Assembly (NCBI RefSeq): GCF_020982545.1
Contig: NZ_JAJKLK010000005.1
Span: 124,001 to 188,000 of the forward strand
Reading direction: 5' to 3'
DNA length: 64,000 bases
Source of the DNA: Streptomyces sp. MNU76
GTDB taxonomy: Bacteria; Actinomycetota; Actinomycetes; Streptomycetales; Streptomycetaceae
The notes below the pieces were generated by a model, which was not told where the DNA came from, searched no databases, and saw only the letters and a program-made list of their open reading frames with translations. This document shows, one piece after another, positions 1 through 8,523 of the stretch (position 1 is its first letter; every line of letters begins with the position of its first letter). The translations under genes were made by a program, and so were the position numbers.

Positions 1-989
1 TCGGTCACCACGTAGTGGTTGTTGTAGACGTCGACCTGGCCGAACCGCACACGCGGGGAACGCTGGAGGATCCCGTCGAAGCGGTTGTGGTGCAGGGTGA
101 CCTTGAGCTTGCCCGCGTCGAGGGCGGCGGTGCCGTCGCTGTTGCCGATCAGCATGTTCTTGTCGTGGTCCTGGAAGCGGTTCCAGGAGACGGTCACGTA
201 GTCGGAGCCGCGCACGATGTCGGTCAGGCCGTCGTGCTGCTGGAAGACCTTGCCGAAGTGGACCGGCCGCTCGCTGTCCGGGTAGCGCCCGTCGGTGAAG
301 GTGTTGTGGTCGAGCCAGACGTGGTCGGTGCCGAAGACGACCACGGCGTCGTACTCGCTGTTCCAGTTGCCGGTGTTGTCGTCATCGGTCGGGTCCCACT
401 TGGGGAAGCAGTCGAGCGGCGCCTCGATGGTGAGGTTGCGCATGATGACGTTCGAGACGCCCTTGATCTGGAGGCTGCCGCCGAGGATGCCGGAGTTCTT
501 GCCGACGCCGACGATCGTGGTGTTGGACGGGATGTCGGCCTTGATCGCCGAGTCCTGGTTGGCCATGGACGCGACCCGCGCGTCCTCCTGCGGCCCCTTG
601 GCGACCTGGTCGTTGCCGTAGACGGCAGGGTCGTAGTCCTTGAGGTACTGCTGGAGGTCGTAGCCGCCGGTGACGAAGGCCTCGCAGCCGTCGGAGACGG
701 CGTCGATCATCCCCTTCACCTTGATGATCTTCGGCGCGTCTCCACCGTCTCTCAGCGCGGCCTTGAACTCCGCCCAGGTGGTGACGGTGTAGACGTGCTC
801 GGCGTCGGCGGCGGACCCACCGGTGGTGCCGCCCTCGGCCGAGCCCCAGCCGTCACCGGCGCCGAGGACCTGCCGGCCGAGGTCAGATCCCTGGGCGTGG
901 GCGACGCCGGTACCGGTGGCCCCGAGCACGAGCGCGGTGCAGCCGACGACAGATGTCATGACATTGGCATGCCAGAAACGAGGACGCAT
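1..989 (-). CDS. Secreted pectate lyase, PL1 family (3' end outside window)
   Basis: Polysaccharide lyase family 1 enzyme that cleaves polygalacturonate by beta-elimination outside the cell. The ATG at 989 is followed by a signal peptide ending near AHAQG. The mature part shows PL1 landmarks: the VYTVTTWAEFKAAL opening, the strand IPSNTTIVGVG, the calcium-site region VWLDHNTFTDG, and DYVTVSWNRFQDHDK followed by VTLHHNRFDGILQRSPRVRFG, which holds the catalytic Arg of the RxPxxR motif. The reading frame is still open at base 1, so only the C-terminal tail is missing. An AAAGGAA ribosome site precedes the start. It is the last gene of the minus-strand pectin island and probably has its own promoter in the 990-1061 gap. 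Confidence 0.93.
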   Translation of the reverse strand, partial: MRPRFWHANVMTSVVGCTALVLGATGTGVAHAQGSDLGRQVLGAGDGWGSAEGGTTGGSAADAEHVYTVTTWAEFKAALRDGGDAPKIIKVKGMIDAVSDGCEAFVTGGYDLQQYLKDYDPAVYGNDQVAKGPQEDARVASMANQDSAIKADIPSNTTIVGVGKNSGILGGSLQIKGVSNVIMRNLTIEAPLDCFPKWDPTDDDNTGNWNSEYDAVVVFGTDHVWLDHNTFTDGRYPDSERPVHFGKVFQQHDGLTDIVRGSDYVTVSWNRFQDHDKNMLIGNSDGTAALDAGKLKVTLHHNRFDGILQRSPRVRFGQVDVYNNHYVVT

Positions 990-1061
990 GCGTGCGGTTC
1001 CTTTCGAAGCAAAGGGGGAGAGGTCTTTTTCTTGGGGCGCGGGGAACTGCGCGAAGGGCGA

Positions 1062-1868
1062 CTACGCTTGGGGCCACGTGATCCAGGAGTCGGGGATCTC
1101 TTCGTCCAGACGGCGCACGTCACGACGCGCGAGCACCCGCCGACGCAGCAACTCACCCACCACGAGCCGGGCCACGGCCACGGCCCCCGGCGGATTGAAG
1201 TGCGTGTTGTCCTGCTCGGTCGCGGTCCAGTTGAAGTACTTCTTGGTCTCCTCGACCCCGAGCCGCTGCCACAACGCGATGGACAGCGCCTGGATGTCGA
1301 GGAGGGCGACACCCTCCTCCGCGGCGAGAGCGATCGCCGCTGCCGGATAGTCGCCGTGGGTCGGCACGGCGTTGCCGCTCGCGTCGAACTTTCTGCGCTC
1401 GACGGAGGTGGCGAGCACCGGCCGGGCGCCCCGCGCCCGCGCACCGTCGATGTACTGGCGCAGGTAGTCCTGGTACGTCGTCCACGGCTCGGTGTACCGC
1501 GTGGGATCGGCGATCTTGGAGTCGTTGTGCCCGAACTGGACGACCAGGAAGTCCCCGGGCCGAATGTCTCCGAGGATGACGTCCAGGCGTCCCTCGTCGA
1601 TGAAGCTCTTCGAACTACGCCCGTTCACGGCGTGGTTGGAGACCGCCGACCCTTGCCGGAGGAAGAACGGCAGCGCCATCCCCCACCCGGTCTCGGGCGC
1701 GGCGTCGGCGTACTTCTGCGCGGCGGTGGAGTCGCCGGCGAGGTAGAGGGTGCGCTCACGCCGGGCCCCGCCGGGCGAGGCCGCGGCGGACGCGGGCCCG
1801 GTGGCGGCTACGGCGAGCGGAACGGCGGCGAGCGCCGCGGTGGTGATCTGTCTACGGGTGAGTGACAC
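1062..1868 (-). CDS. Secreted SGNH/GDSL esterase, rhamnogalacturonan acetylesterase-like
   Basis: Predicted to remove acetyl groups from the rhamnogalacturonan backbone so that lyases can act. I choose the GTG at 1868 (268 aa) because an AAAGG site lies just upstream and a Tat-like signal begins immediately (TRRQITTAALAAV). A longer frame upstream has no ribosome site. The mature enzyme has all SGNH blocks: GDS at residues 45-47 (Ser nucleophile), the Gly of SNHAVNG, GHND, and the C-terminal DNTHFNPPG carrying the catalytic Asp and His. It lies between the sugar-binding lipoprotein and pectate lyase genes, which fits pectin degradation. The exact substrate is inferred from family and neighbours. 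Confidence 0.88.
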   Translation of the reverse strand: MSLTRRQITTAALAAVPLAVAATGPASAAASPGGARRERTLYLAGDSTAAQKYADAAPETGWGMALPFFLRQGSAVSNHAVNGRSSKSFIDEGRLDVILGDIRPGDFLVVQFGHNDSKIADPTRYTEPWTTYQDYLRQYIDGARARGARPVLATSVERRKFDASGNAVPTHGDYPAAAIALAAEEGVALLDIQALSIALWQRLGVEETKKYFNWTATEQDNTHFNPPGAVAVARLVVGELLRRRVLARRDVRRLDEEIPDSWITWPQA

Positions 1869-1893
1869 GTGCGGGTGCCTTTCCAGTAGGGCC

Positions 1894-1917
1894 CCCGCGC
1901 CCCGACAGGGGCGCGGG
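1894..1917 (-). terminator. Hairpin between binding-protein gene and esterase gene
   Basis: A perfect 10-bp stem (1894-1903 with 1908-1917, CCCGCGCCCC/GGGGCGCGGG) closed by a GACA loop sits in the 133-bp gap after the lipoprotein gene. There is no T-run, as is usual for Streptomyces terminators. It implies that the esterase gene is not simply co-transcribed with the gene before it. Confidence 0.6.
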
Positions 1918-2001
1918 ACTGTCACATATGCGGCTCCGCCGCGTGGGCGCGATCAACCACAACGAACCTGCGGCCGGACACGAACGGACCGGCCCGAGTT
2001 C

Positions 2002-3348
2002 TCAGCCCTTCTTCTGCTCGTTCCACTCCGCCTGAGCCTCGTTGAGCTGCTCGGCCATCGTGTCCAGGAACTCCTTCGCCGCGCTCTTCCCGTCCATCAC
2101 CTTCTGGAAGGCCGGCTCGTTGTCGGCCTTCGAGATCGTGTTCCAGTCCGGCAGGTAGTACGGCAGCTGCACGATCGTCGTCGACCCGTCGGTCAGCGCG
2201 GCGGCGGCCAGCTTCGTCGGCTCGGCCTCCGAGATCCACGTGTCCTTCGCGGCGTCGTTGTTCGACGGCACCTGCCCGGCCGACTTGTTGAACTTGGAGT
2301 TCTCCTCGTGCGACGTGGCGAACTCGATGAACTTCCAGGCGGCTTCCTTGTTCTTCGAGCTCTTGAACAGACCGAGCCCGTCGACCGGGTTGGACACCTG
2401 GACCCGCATTCCACCGGGCCCGGTCGGCTGCGGGATGCCGCGGAACTTGTCGCCGAACGCCTTCACATGGTCCTGGTAGGAGCCCAGGTTGTGGTTCAGC
2501 ATCCCGATCGTGCCGGAGTCGAACTGCGCGACCATCTTGGTGAAGTCGTTGTTGAGGTCGGCCGCGGGCGTGACCTTCTTGTAGAGGCCGACGTACTTCT
2601 CCAGGGCCGCCACGTTCCTCGGGTCGTTCACGGTGGTCTTCTCACCGCTCGCGTCCCAGAACGAGGTGATCCCCGACTGCCCGTACATCGCGTCCAGCGC
2701 CTGCGCGATGGAGCCGGCGCCACCGCGGATGGTGTAGCCGAACTTGTTCCTGTCCTTGTCGGTGAGCTTCTCGGCGGCGTCGTAGAACTTGTCCCAGTCG
2801 GTCGGCTCGGGCAGGCCCGCCGCCTTGAACAGGTCGGTGCGGTAGTAGAGGACACCGTTGTTGGCGGAGGTCGGGATCGAGTAGAGGGCGTCGCCGCCGC
2901 CGGCGGACTTCAGCGACTCGACCATCGACTCGTTGAGCTTGCCGCTCAGGGAGGACTTGGAGAGCCGGTCGTCGAGCGGCTCCAGCGCGCCCTGCGCGGC
3001 GAATCCCGCGGCCATGGCCGCGCCGATACCGCCGACGTCCGGGAGGCCGCCGCCCTGGATGGCCGTGTCCACCTTGGACTGGTACTCCGTGGAGGCGATC
3101 CCGACGTACTGGACGTCGATGTCCGGGTGGGCCTTCTCGAAGTCGGCGATGATCTCCTTCCAGATCTCGGTGCGGACACCGCCGTTGTTGTCCCAGAAGA
3201 CGATCTCGCCCTTGCCGCTGCCCTCGGAACCCTTGTCCCCGCCGGTGCCGCTGCCGTCGTCACCGCAGGCGGTGGCGGTCAGGGCGAGGACGGATCCGAG
3301 GGCGACGACCGCGGCGGCACGCCTGCTTCTGCGATTGCTGATCTTCAT
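2002..3348 (-). CDS. Sugar ABC transporter substrate-binding lipoprotein (family 1, CUT1)
   Basis: 448-aa extracellular solute-binding protein. The ATG at 3348 starts MKISNRRSRRAAAVV, a lipoprotein signal with the lipobox ending TATAC and a flexible Gly/Ser/Asp stretch after the Cys. The mature part begins GEIVFWDNNGG and continues with the typical family 1 pattern (EIIADFEKAHPDIDV, GGLPDVG, SIPTSANNGVLYYRTDLF). It probably captures pectin-derived oligosaccharides for the two permeases at 7621-9464. Unusually for a CUT1 operon, the binding protein lies far downstream of its permeases, beyond GH43 and a pectinesterase remnant. No ATPase gene is linked, so a shared MsiK-type ATPase is likely (inference). 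Confidence 0.92.
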   Translation of the reverse strand: MKISNRRSRRAAAVVALGSVLALTATACGDDGSGTGGDKGSEGSGKGEIVFWDNNGGVRTEIWKEIIADFEKAHPDIDVQYVGIASTEYQSKVDTAIQGGGLPDVGGIGAAMAAGFAAQGALEPLDDRLSKSSLSGKLNESMVESLKSAGGGDALYSIPTSANNGVLYYRTDLFKAAGLPEPTDWDKFYDAAEKLTDKDRNKFGYTIRGGAGSIAQALDAMYGQSGITSFWDASGEKTTVNDPRNVAALEKYVGLYKKVTPAADLNNDFTKMVAQFDSGTIGMLNHNLGSYQDHVKAFGDKFRGIPQPTGPGGMRVQVSNPVDGLGLFKSSKNKEAAWKFIEFATSHEENSKFNKSAGQVPSNNDAAKDTWISEAEPTKLAAAALTDGSTTIVQLPYYLPDWNTISKADNEPAFQKVMDGKSAAKEFLDTMAEQLNEAQAEWNEQKKG

Positions 3349-3419
3349 CGAACGGCTCTCTCTTCTGGATACGAGGGTTATGAAGTTGTGGGGGGTCTGT
3401 GCTGTCTCCGGTAACGGAC

Positions 3420-3745
3420 TCAGCGGCCGGCGTCGGCGCCGACGTGCGGGCGGTGCGGCGCCCAACCGTCCGTCCCCGCGAGGTACTTGGTGACCGTGTG
3501 GGTCGATGCGTCGGCGCGGTCGAGCTGCGGCCGGTCGGCGGTGACACCGACCCCCGGCCCGTACGTCCGGTACTCCGTGGACCGCGCGTCCTTCCAGGAG
3601 AAGCCGCTCATCTCCGTCCACGGCGACGACGACTCGATCGCGGCGGACAGCCCGCAAGGGCAGCCGGGCGACGGCGTGCGGCTCCCCGCCCGGGTGCCAG
3701 GGCCGGCCGAGGTGGTACGTCCCGGCGGGTTCTCCCCCTGCCCGG
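3420..3745 (-). pseudogene. Pectinesterase remnant (C-terminal end only, frameshifted)
   Basis: The first part (about 3745-3665) reads EPAGTYHLGRPWHPGG, the CE8 pectin methylesterase block with the LGRPW substrate/catalytic Arg motif. The frame then shifts by one, and from about 3650 to the stop at 3420 it reads SAAIESSSPWTEMSGFSWKD, then EYRTYGPG, RPQL and KYLAGTDGW, the normal C-terminal end of Streptomyces pectinesterases. The whole N-terminal two thirds, including the signal peptide and first catalytic Asp, is missing. The remnant starts where the AAGCGCTT palindrome lies, as if a deletion fused the gene's upstream region to its tail. The family call rests on motif recognition and would need an alignment. 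Confidence 0.75.
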
Positions 3746-3757
3746 AAAGCGCTTGCC
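3744..3757. promoter_or_regulatory. Palindromic operator candidate, LacI-type core AAGCGCTT
   Basis: GGAAAGCGCTTGCC lies in the gap between the GH43 gene and the binding-protein gene, directly upstream of the pectinesterase remnant. Nearly the same sequence (GAAAGCGCTTCC when read on the other strand) is found at 9517-9528 before the permease operon. Such AGCGCT-centred palindromes are typical LacI-family operators in Streptomyces sugar regulons. No LacI gene is in the window, so the regulator would be elsewhere. Confidence 0.5.
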
Positions 3758-3796
3758 GAGGAGGTGCGTCATTGCGGCCCCAAACAGGCGTACGAG

Positions 3797-5383
3797 TTAC
3801 ACGGAAGGGGTGATCCTGAACTGCGTGAACGTGGCCGCCCCGGCGTGGCCTCCGCCGGTGGGCGCGACCGCGAAGAGGCCGAGCAGGGCGCCGACCCAGC
3901 GCCAGGGGGTGGCGGCGAAGACCTGTCCCGAGGGCTGCCACCCCTCCCCCACGTCGTAGGAGAACCGGCAGCGCGCCCCGGCCGAGGTCTCGATCCGCAG
4001 CCGGGCCCGCCCTCCGGGCGCCGGACGGGCGTGGTCGGCGTCCCGTTCCCTCCCCCACTGCCCGAAGGACGTGGGAGGTGCCCCCATGGCGCCGGTCTCG
4101 GCGAACCGGTGGACGAGGTGCACGGTCCCGTCGGCACCCCGCTGGAGCCCGATCCAGCGGAAGGCGTCCCCGAGCACCGCGAGCCCGGCACGCGCCCTCG
4201 GTTCCTCGCTGTCGAGCCTCAGCTCCACCTCGACGACGGCGGGGATCCCCGGCAGCCGCTGTGTGAGCACATTCGCCAGTTTCCGCAGGTCGTGCGCGTG
4301 CACGGAGCGCACGCACGTGAGCCGCAGCCCGTCCCCGGAGTGCTGGGTGGCCCAGCCGTCCTGAGGGTTCGCGGTCCACTGCCACTGGCGTCCGGAGCGG
4401 CCGCCGGGGAAGTCGTCGTCGGTCGCGGGCGCGGCCGGCGGCTGGGCCGGCAGCGCCGGCTTGCGATGGACGGCGACCGGGGCGCCGTCGTCGCCGATCA
4501 CCGGCCAGCCGTCCGCGTGGTCCCAGCGCATGGGCTGCAGGTGGACGACCCTGCCGTACGCGCCCCTCTGCTGGAAGTGCAGGAACCAGTCCTCGCCGGC
4601 CGCCGTGCGCACCCAGCCGCCCTGGTGCGGCCCGTTGACCTCGGTGTCCTTCTGCTCCAGGACGATCCGTTCCTCGTAGGGCCCGAAGAAGTCGCGGGAG
4701 CGGAAGGCACCCTGCCAGCCGGTCTCCACGCCTCCGGCGGGGGCGAGGATCCAGTACCAGCCGTCGTGCCGGTAGAGCTTGGGCCCCTCCAGGGTGAACC
4801 AGCCGGGGAGCCGGTCCGCGTCGACGATGACCTTGCCCTCGTCGAGCAGGCCCGTCCCGTCGGGCCGCATCCGGTGGCCGGTGAGCCGGTTCTTGACGCC
4901 GGAGCGGGACTTCGCCCAGGCGTGCACCAGATACGCCTCGCCGGTCTCCTCGTCCCACAGCGGGCAGGGGTCGATGAGCCCCTTGCCCTCCTTGACCAGG
5001 TGCGGCCGGGTCCAAGGGCCCCTGATCCCGGGGGCGTTGACCTGGAAGATGCCGTGGTCGGGGTCGCCCCAGAAGATCCAGAATCGGTCGTCGAAGTGGC
5101 GCAGCGAGGGCGCCCACACCCCGCAGTCGTGGCGCGGGGTCCTGAACTCGGCCTCCGGTTCCAGGAGTTGCAGCGCGTGGCCGACGAGCGTCCAGTTGAC
5201 CAGGTCCCGGGAGTGCAGCAGGGGAAGGCCCGGGGCCCGGCCGAAGCTGGAGGCCGTCAGGTAGAAGTCGTCGGCCACGCGCAGGACATCGGGGTCGGAC
5301 CAGTCGGCGTCGAGGACCGGGTTGCGGTAGGTGCCGTCTCCCTGGTCGGCGGAGAAGGCGGGTGCGCTCGCCGAGGTGGTCAC
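3797..5383 (-). CDS. Glycoside hydrolase family 43 (arabinan/xylan/galactan side-chain enzyme)
   Basis: 528 aa with no signal peptide, so probably intracellular and acting on imported oligosaccharides. The N-terminal five-bladed propeller shows DADWSDPDVLR (general base Asp about residue 30), LIDPCPLWDEE (pKa-modulating Asp) and WFTLEGPKLYRHDGWYW (general acid Glu). The C-terminal part (from about residue 330) is a beta-sandwich as in XynB-type GH43 enzymes. Its start overlaps the end of the PmoA-like gene by 4 bp, so it belongs to the operon that starts at 9464. Specificity (arabinofuranosidase, xylosidase or galactosidase) cannot be read from the sequence. Confidence 0.9.
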   Translation of the reverse strand: MTTSASAPAFSADQGDGTYRNPVLDADWSDPDVLRVADDFYLTASSFGRAPGLPLLHSRDLVNWTLVGHALQLLEPEAEFRTPRHDCGVWAPSLRHFDDRFWIFWGDPDHGIFQVNAPGIRGPWTRPHLVKEGKGLIDPCPLWDEETGEAYLVHAWAKSRSGVKNRLTGHRMRPDGTGLLDEGKVIVDADRLPGWFTLEGPKLYRHDGWYWILAPAGGVETGWQGAFRSRDFFGPYEERIVLEQKDTEVNGPHQGGWVRTAAGEDWFLHFQQRGAYGRVVHLQPMRWDHADGWPVIGDDGAPVAVHRKPALPAQPPAAPATDDDFPGGRSGRQWQWTANPQDGWATQHSGDGLRLTCVRSVHAHDLRKLANVLTQRLPGIPAVVEVELRLDSEEPRARAGLAVLGDAFRWIGLQRGADGTVHLVHRFAETGAMGAPPTSFGQWGRERDADHARPAPGGRARLRIETSAGARCRFSYDVGEGWQPSGQVFAATPWRWVGALLGLFAVAPTGGGHAGAATFTQFRITPSV

Positions 5384-6228
5384 GCGCTCACCGCCTTCCG
5401 TACGAGGGCCGCGGCCCCGACCCGGTCGAGGGTGCCGTCGGCGACGACGGTGACGACCCGGCGTACGGCCGTCCCACCCGGCTCGATCGCCAGGCGGTCG
5501 GTGTGGGCGAGGGAGGAGCCGACGCCCGGGTACTCGTCGGCGCGGACGAACCAGGGGTCGCGGCGGGTGGTGTCGGTGGCCCCGGCGAAGACGAGCGTCC
5601 AGGTGTCCCCGGCCAGGGCGAGCCAGTCGGCGCGGCTGCCGTGGACCTCGGTCTCGCCCTCCGCCCCGGCGGTGAAGACACGGGGTGCGGCGGCCTCCTT
5701 GCGGGCCCGCCAGAAGAACCCGCCGTACGCGGCGCCGGGGCGGCCGTTGGTGGCGGGGCTGCCGATGGACACCGGGGCGTGGGTGATGTTGGTGAGGGAG
5801 AAGGTGAAGTCCAACGCCCAGGCGGAGTCGGCGAGTTCGGTGGCCGCGACGGTACGCCGCTCACGCAGTAACTCGGTGCCGGACGCCACCCAGCGCAGCG
5901 TCTCGACGAAGCCGTCGGGGTCGCGCAGCTGGAAGGCGGTGTGGCGCTGGGAGCCGTGGTTGTCGAGCTCGGTCGGTCCCTGGTCGCGGACGTAGGTGCG
6001 TCCGCCCCAGAAGTTGTGCCCCTCGACGTCGGGAACGGCGACACCGACGCCGAGGTGGTGGAGGTGGTCGGCGGGACTCAGCTCGGTGACCGCCGTACCG
6101 GACAGGGTGGTGACGGGATGCAGACAGGGGCGCGGGGAGAGCCGTGCCGGCACTTCGGGCCGGGTGAGGTAGCGGCCCACGGGGCGGCCCGCCACGCGCA
6201 GGACCAGGGAGTCGTCGGTGATCGTCAC
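5380..6228 (-). CDS. PmoA-like protein (DUF6807)
   Basis: 282 aa. The GTG at 6228 is chosen because it overlaps the TGA of the oxidoreductase gene (GTGA) and is preceded by a GAGGTGAG ribosome site. A longer open frame only shadows the neighbour. Characteristic stretches are HPVTTLSG, DHLHHLGVGVAVPDVEGHNFWGG and GSQRHTAFQLRDPDGF, as in the DUF6807 (methane oxygenase PmoA-named) family. Members of this family usually sit beside Gfo/Idh/MocA oxidoreductases in sugar-degradation operons, as here. Despite the name they are not methane oxygenases. The biochemical role is unknown. Confidence 0.8.
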   Translation of the reverse strand: MTITDDSLVLRVAGRPVGRYLTRPEVPARLSPRPCLHPVTTLSGTAVTELSPADHLHHLGVGVAVPDVEGHNFWGGRTYVRDQGPTELDNHGSQRHTAFQLRDPDGFVETLRWVASGTELLRERRTVAATELADSAWALDFTFSLTNITHAPVSIGSPATNGRPGAAYGGFFWRARKEAAAPRVFTAGAEGETEVHGSRADWLALAGDTWTLVFAGATDTTRRDPWFVRADEYPGVGSSLAHTDRLAIEPGGTAVRRVVTVVADGTLDRVGAAALVRKAVSA

Positions 6229-7400
6229 GTGCTCACCTCTTTCGCCGGTGGTTCGGGGAGCGCCCAGGGGGCGCCGAGTTCGGAGTAGAGGGCGAGGTCG
6301 TCGGCGGCGGCCGCGACCAGGCCGTCGATGCCGTCGACGACCCGGCGGTCCTCGTCGGGCAGCCGGTGCCAGGCGTCGGCCGGCAGCGCGACCGGGTCCG
6401 GGGCGACCCGGATCGCCTCGACGACCTTCATGAACGCGCCGGTCACCTCCGGCGGGGCCAGCAGGTCGGTGCCGTCGACGAGATGGTCGACGAGGTTCTC
6501 CAGCAGGTCGGTGCGGCCGTACTCGATCTCCTCCGGACCGTGTCCGGCACGCTGGACGAGCACGCGGTCCTGCTTGTACCAGAAGGTGATCCGGCCGCTG
6601 GTGCCGTGGACGACGTTGTACGGGTCGTCCGGGTCCTCGGCGCACAGCGTGGCGGCCACGGTGACCCGGCCGCCGTCGGCGGTGGTGATCCGTACGCAGG
6701 AGGTGTCGTCGGACTCGATGTCGTTGGCGCGCAGCAGCTCGGTCTCGATGGTGGCGACGTCCTCGGCACGGGGCGCGCCGGCGAGCGCGAGCCCGGTGGC
6801 GACGGCGTGCGCGAGGGGGTTGGTGAGCGCCCCGTCGATGACGTCCACGCCGTTCATACGCCGCTTTCCGGCCCAGGGCGCGCGCTGGTAGTACGCCTCG
6901 GCGCGGGCCCAGGCACCGGCGCCTCCGACGCCGACGACCTCACCGATCAGGCCGTCCGCGACCATCTTGTGGATGGCGGGCAGGGCGTGCGAGCCCAGCG
7001 ACTGGAAGCCGATCTGGCAGACCACTCCGGCCGCCGCCACCCCGTCGGCCATCCGGCGGAACTCGGCGTACGACGGGGCCGGCGGCTTCTCCAGCAGAAT
7101 GTGGACGCCCCGCTCGGCGGCCGTCAGTGCCAGGTCGGTGTGGGTGGGGATGGGCGTGCAGATCACGGCGATCGCCGCGCCCGTGGAGTCGAGGAGCGCC
7201 CCGAAGTCGGCGGACTGCTCGGGCGTGCCGAGTCCGTCGGGGATCTCGTCCGCGCCCAGCGGCGTCAGTTCGCAGATGCCGGCGAGCCGGACGATCCCCT
7301 TGTCCGCCAGCCGCCGGATGTTCTCCAGGTGCCAGCGGCCGTGGCCGCGGGCGCCCGCGAGGACGAGCGGAAGCGGGTTCTCGTACGTCGTGGTGTTCAT
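6225..7400 (-). CDS. Gfo/Idh/MocA family NAD(P)-dependent oxidoreductase
   Basis: 391 aa. The N-terminal Rossmann fold begins LPLVLAGARGHGRWHLENIR, followed by AVICTPIPTHTDLALTAAERGVHILLEKPPA, where EKPP is the family's hallmark Glu-Lys-Pro. The C-terminal alpha/beta domain carries GVDVIDGALTNPLAHAV. It probably oxidises or epimerises a sugar released by the GH43 enzyme. The ATG at 7400 overlaps the stop of the preceding small ORF by 4 bp, and its own end overlaps the PmoA-like start, so translation is coupled on both sides. The substrate is unknown. Confidence 0.9.
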   Translation of the reverse strand: MNTTTYENPLPLVLAGARGHGRWHLENIRRLADKGIVRLAGICELTPLGADEIPDGLGTPEQSADFGALLDSTGAAIAVICTPIPTHTDLALTAAERGVHILLEKPPAPSYAEFRRMADGVAAAGVVCQIGFQSLGSHALPAIHKMVADGLIGEVVGVGGAGAWARAEAYYQRAPWAGKRRMNGVDVIDGALTNPLAHAVATGLALAGAPRAEDVATIETELLRANDIESDDTSCVRITTADGGRVTVAATLCAEDPDDPYNVVHGTSGRITFWYKQDRVLVQRAGHGPEEIEYGRTDLLENLVDHLVDGTDLLAPPEVTGAFMKVVEAIRVAPDPVALPADAWHRLPDEDRRVVDGIDGLVAAAADDLALYSELGAPWALPEPPAKEVST

Positions 7401-7624
7401 CGGATCCTCCCGGCGCCCGCGCCGCGTGCCACCTCTCGGTCGGCCTTCCCGGCGCTGTCGATCTTTTGGTGCAGGGTAGGCGTCCAGCCGACGTCGGCCG
7501 CGAGAGTGTCCCGGCTGATGTCGCGGCCGGTGTCCTGCCCGGCGCCCTGGGCCTCGGCCCCGTCCGGGGTGGTGCGCAGGACGCCCAGGCGCCCGAGCTC
7601 GACGACCGGTTGGACCTTCCTCAT
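7397..7624 (-). CDS. Small hypothetical protein, translationally coupled at both ends
   Basis: 75 aa starting MRKVQPVVELGRLGVLRTTP. Its ATG overlaps the permease TGA (7621-7624) and its TGA overlaps the oxidoreductase ATG (7397-7400), so it fills the space between two real genes exactly. The C-terminal half (ADVGWTPTLHQKIDSAGKAD) is hydrophilic, with no membrane segment and no motif I recognise. It could be a genuine small protein of the pathway or the tail of a decayed gene. The double overlap argues that it is translated. Confidence 0.45.
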   Translation of the reverse strand: MRKVQPVVELGRLGVLRTTPDGAEAQGAGQDTGRDISRDTLAADVGWTPTLHQKIDSAGKADREVARGAGAGRIR

Positions 7625-8523
7625 CCCTTCACCGCCCCCGCGCTGAAGCCCGTGATGAGCCACTTCTGGATGAAGGCGAAGACGATGACCACCGGGACGG
7701 CGGCGATGATGCCGCCGGCCGCCAGTGCGCCCAGGTCGACGCTGTCCGCGCTGAGCAGGGTGTTCAGGCCGACCGGGATGGTCTGCTTCTCCTGGTTGCT
7801 GAGGAACATCAGGGCGAACAGGAAGTGGTTCCAGGAGTGCACGAAGGCGAAGGAGCCGACGGCGATCAGACCGGGCCGCAGCAGCGGCAGCACGACCACC
7901 CGGAACGCGGTGAACCGGTTGCAGCCGTCGACCCAGGCCGCCTCCTCCAGGGAGTACGGCACGTTCTTGATGAAGTTGCTGATCAGGATGATCGACAGCG
8001 GCAGCTGGAAGACCGTCTCGGCGAGGATGACACTGCCGAGCGAGTTGATCATCCGCAGCTCGGCGAAGATCTGGAACAGCGGGACCAGGAGCAGCGCGCC
8101 CGGCACGAACTGGGAGCAGAGCAGCGCCAGCATGAACCCGCGCTTGATCTTGAAGTCGAAGCGGGCGAGGGCGTAGCCGCCGGCCAGGGCGACGAGCGTG
8201 GTCATCAGCAGGGTGACGACACCGACGAGCACGCTGTTCTGGAAGTAGGTGCCGAAGCTGCGCTCGTTCCACACCTTCTCGAAGTGCTCGAAGGTGATCG
8301 GCCAGGGCACGAGCGAGGTCGAGCCGGGCCTGCGCAGCGCGAAGAGCAGGATCCAGTAGAAGGGGACGAGGGTGAAGACCAGGTAGATCCCCAGCGGCAG
8401 GTAGATCTGCCAGCGCGGTACCTCGTCCCAGGCGCGGCGGACCGTGCCGGGCCGCTGCGGAGGCTCCTCGGCCGCGGGCGCGAACGTCACCGGTACGGTC
8501 CTCTCGGCGTCCTTGGTGATCAC
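7621..8523 (-). CDS. Sugar ABC transporter permease (CUT1, MalG type)
   Basis: 300 aa. The GTG at 8523 overlaps the TGA of the upstream permease gene (GTGA). About six membrane segments are visible (IYLVFTLVPFYWILLFAL, LVGVVTLLMTTLVALAGGYAL and further). The EAA loop that docks the ATPase is NVPYSLEEAAWVDGCNRFTA, ending in LPLLRPG. It ends with WLITGFSAGAVKG, the usual MalG-type C-terminus. It pairs with the permease at 8520-9464 and the lipoprotein at 2002-3348. Confidence 0.92.
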   Translation of the reverse strand: MITKDAERTVPVTFAPAAEEPPQRPGTVRRAWDEVPRWQIYLPLGIYLVFTLVPFYWILLFALRRPGSTSLVPWPITFEHFEKVWNERSFGTYFQNSVLVGVVTLLMTTLVALAGGYALARFDFKIKRGFMLALLCSQFVPGALLLVPLFQIFAELRMINSLGSVILAETVFQLPLSIILISNFIKNVPYSLEEAAWVDGCNRFTAFRVVVLPLLRPGLIAVGSFAFVHSWNHFLFALMFLSNQEKQTIPVGLNTLLSADSVDLGALAAGGIIAAVPVVIVFAFIQKWLITGFSAGAVKG

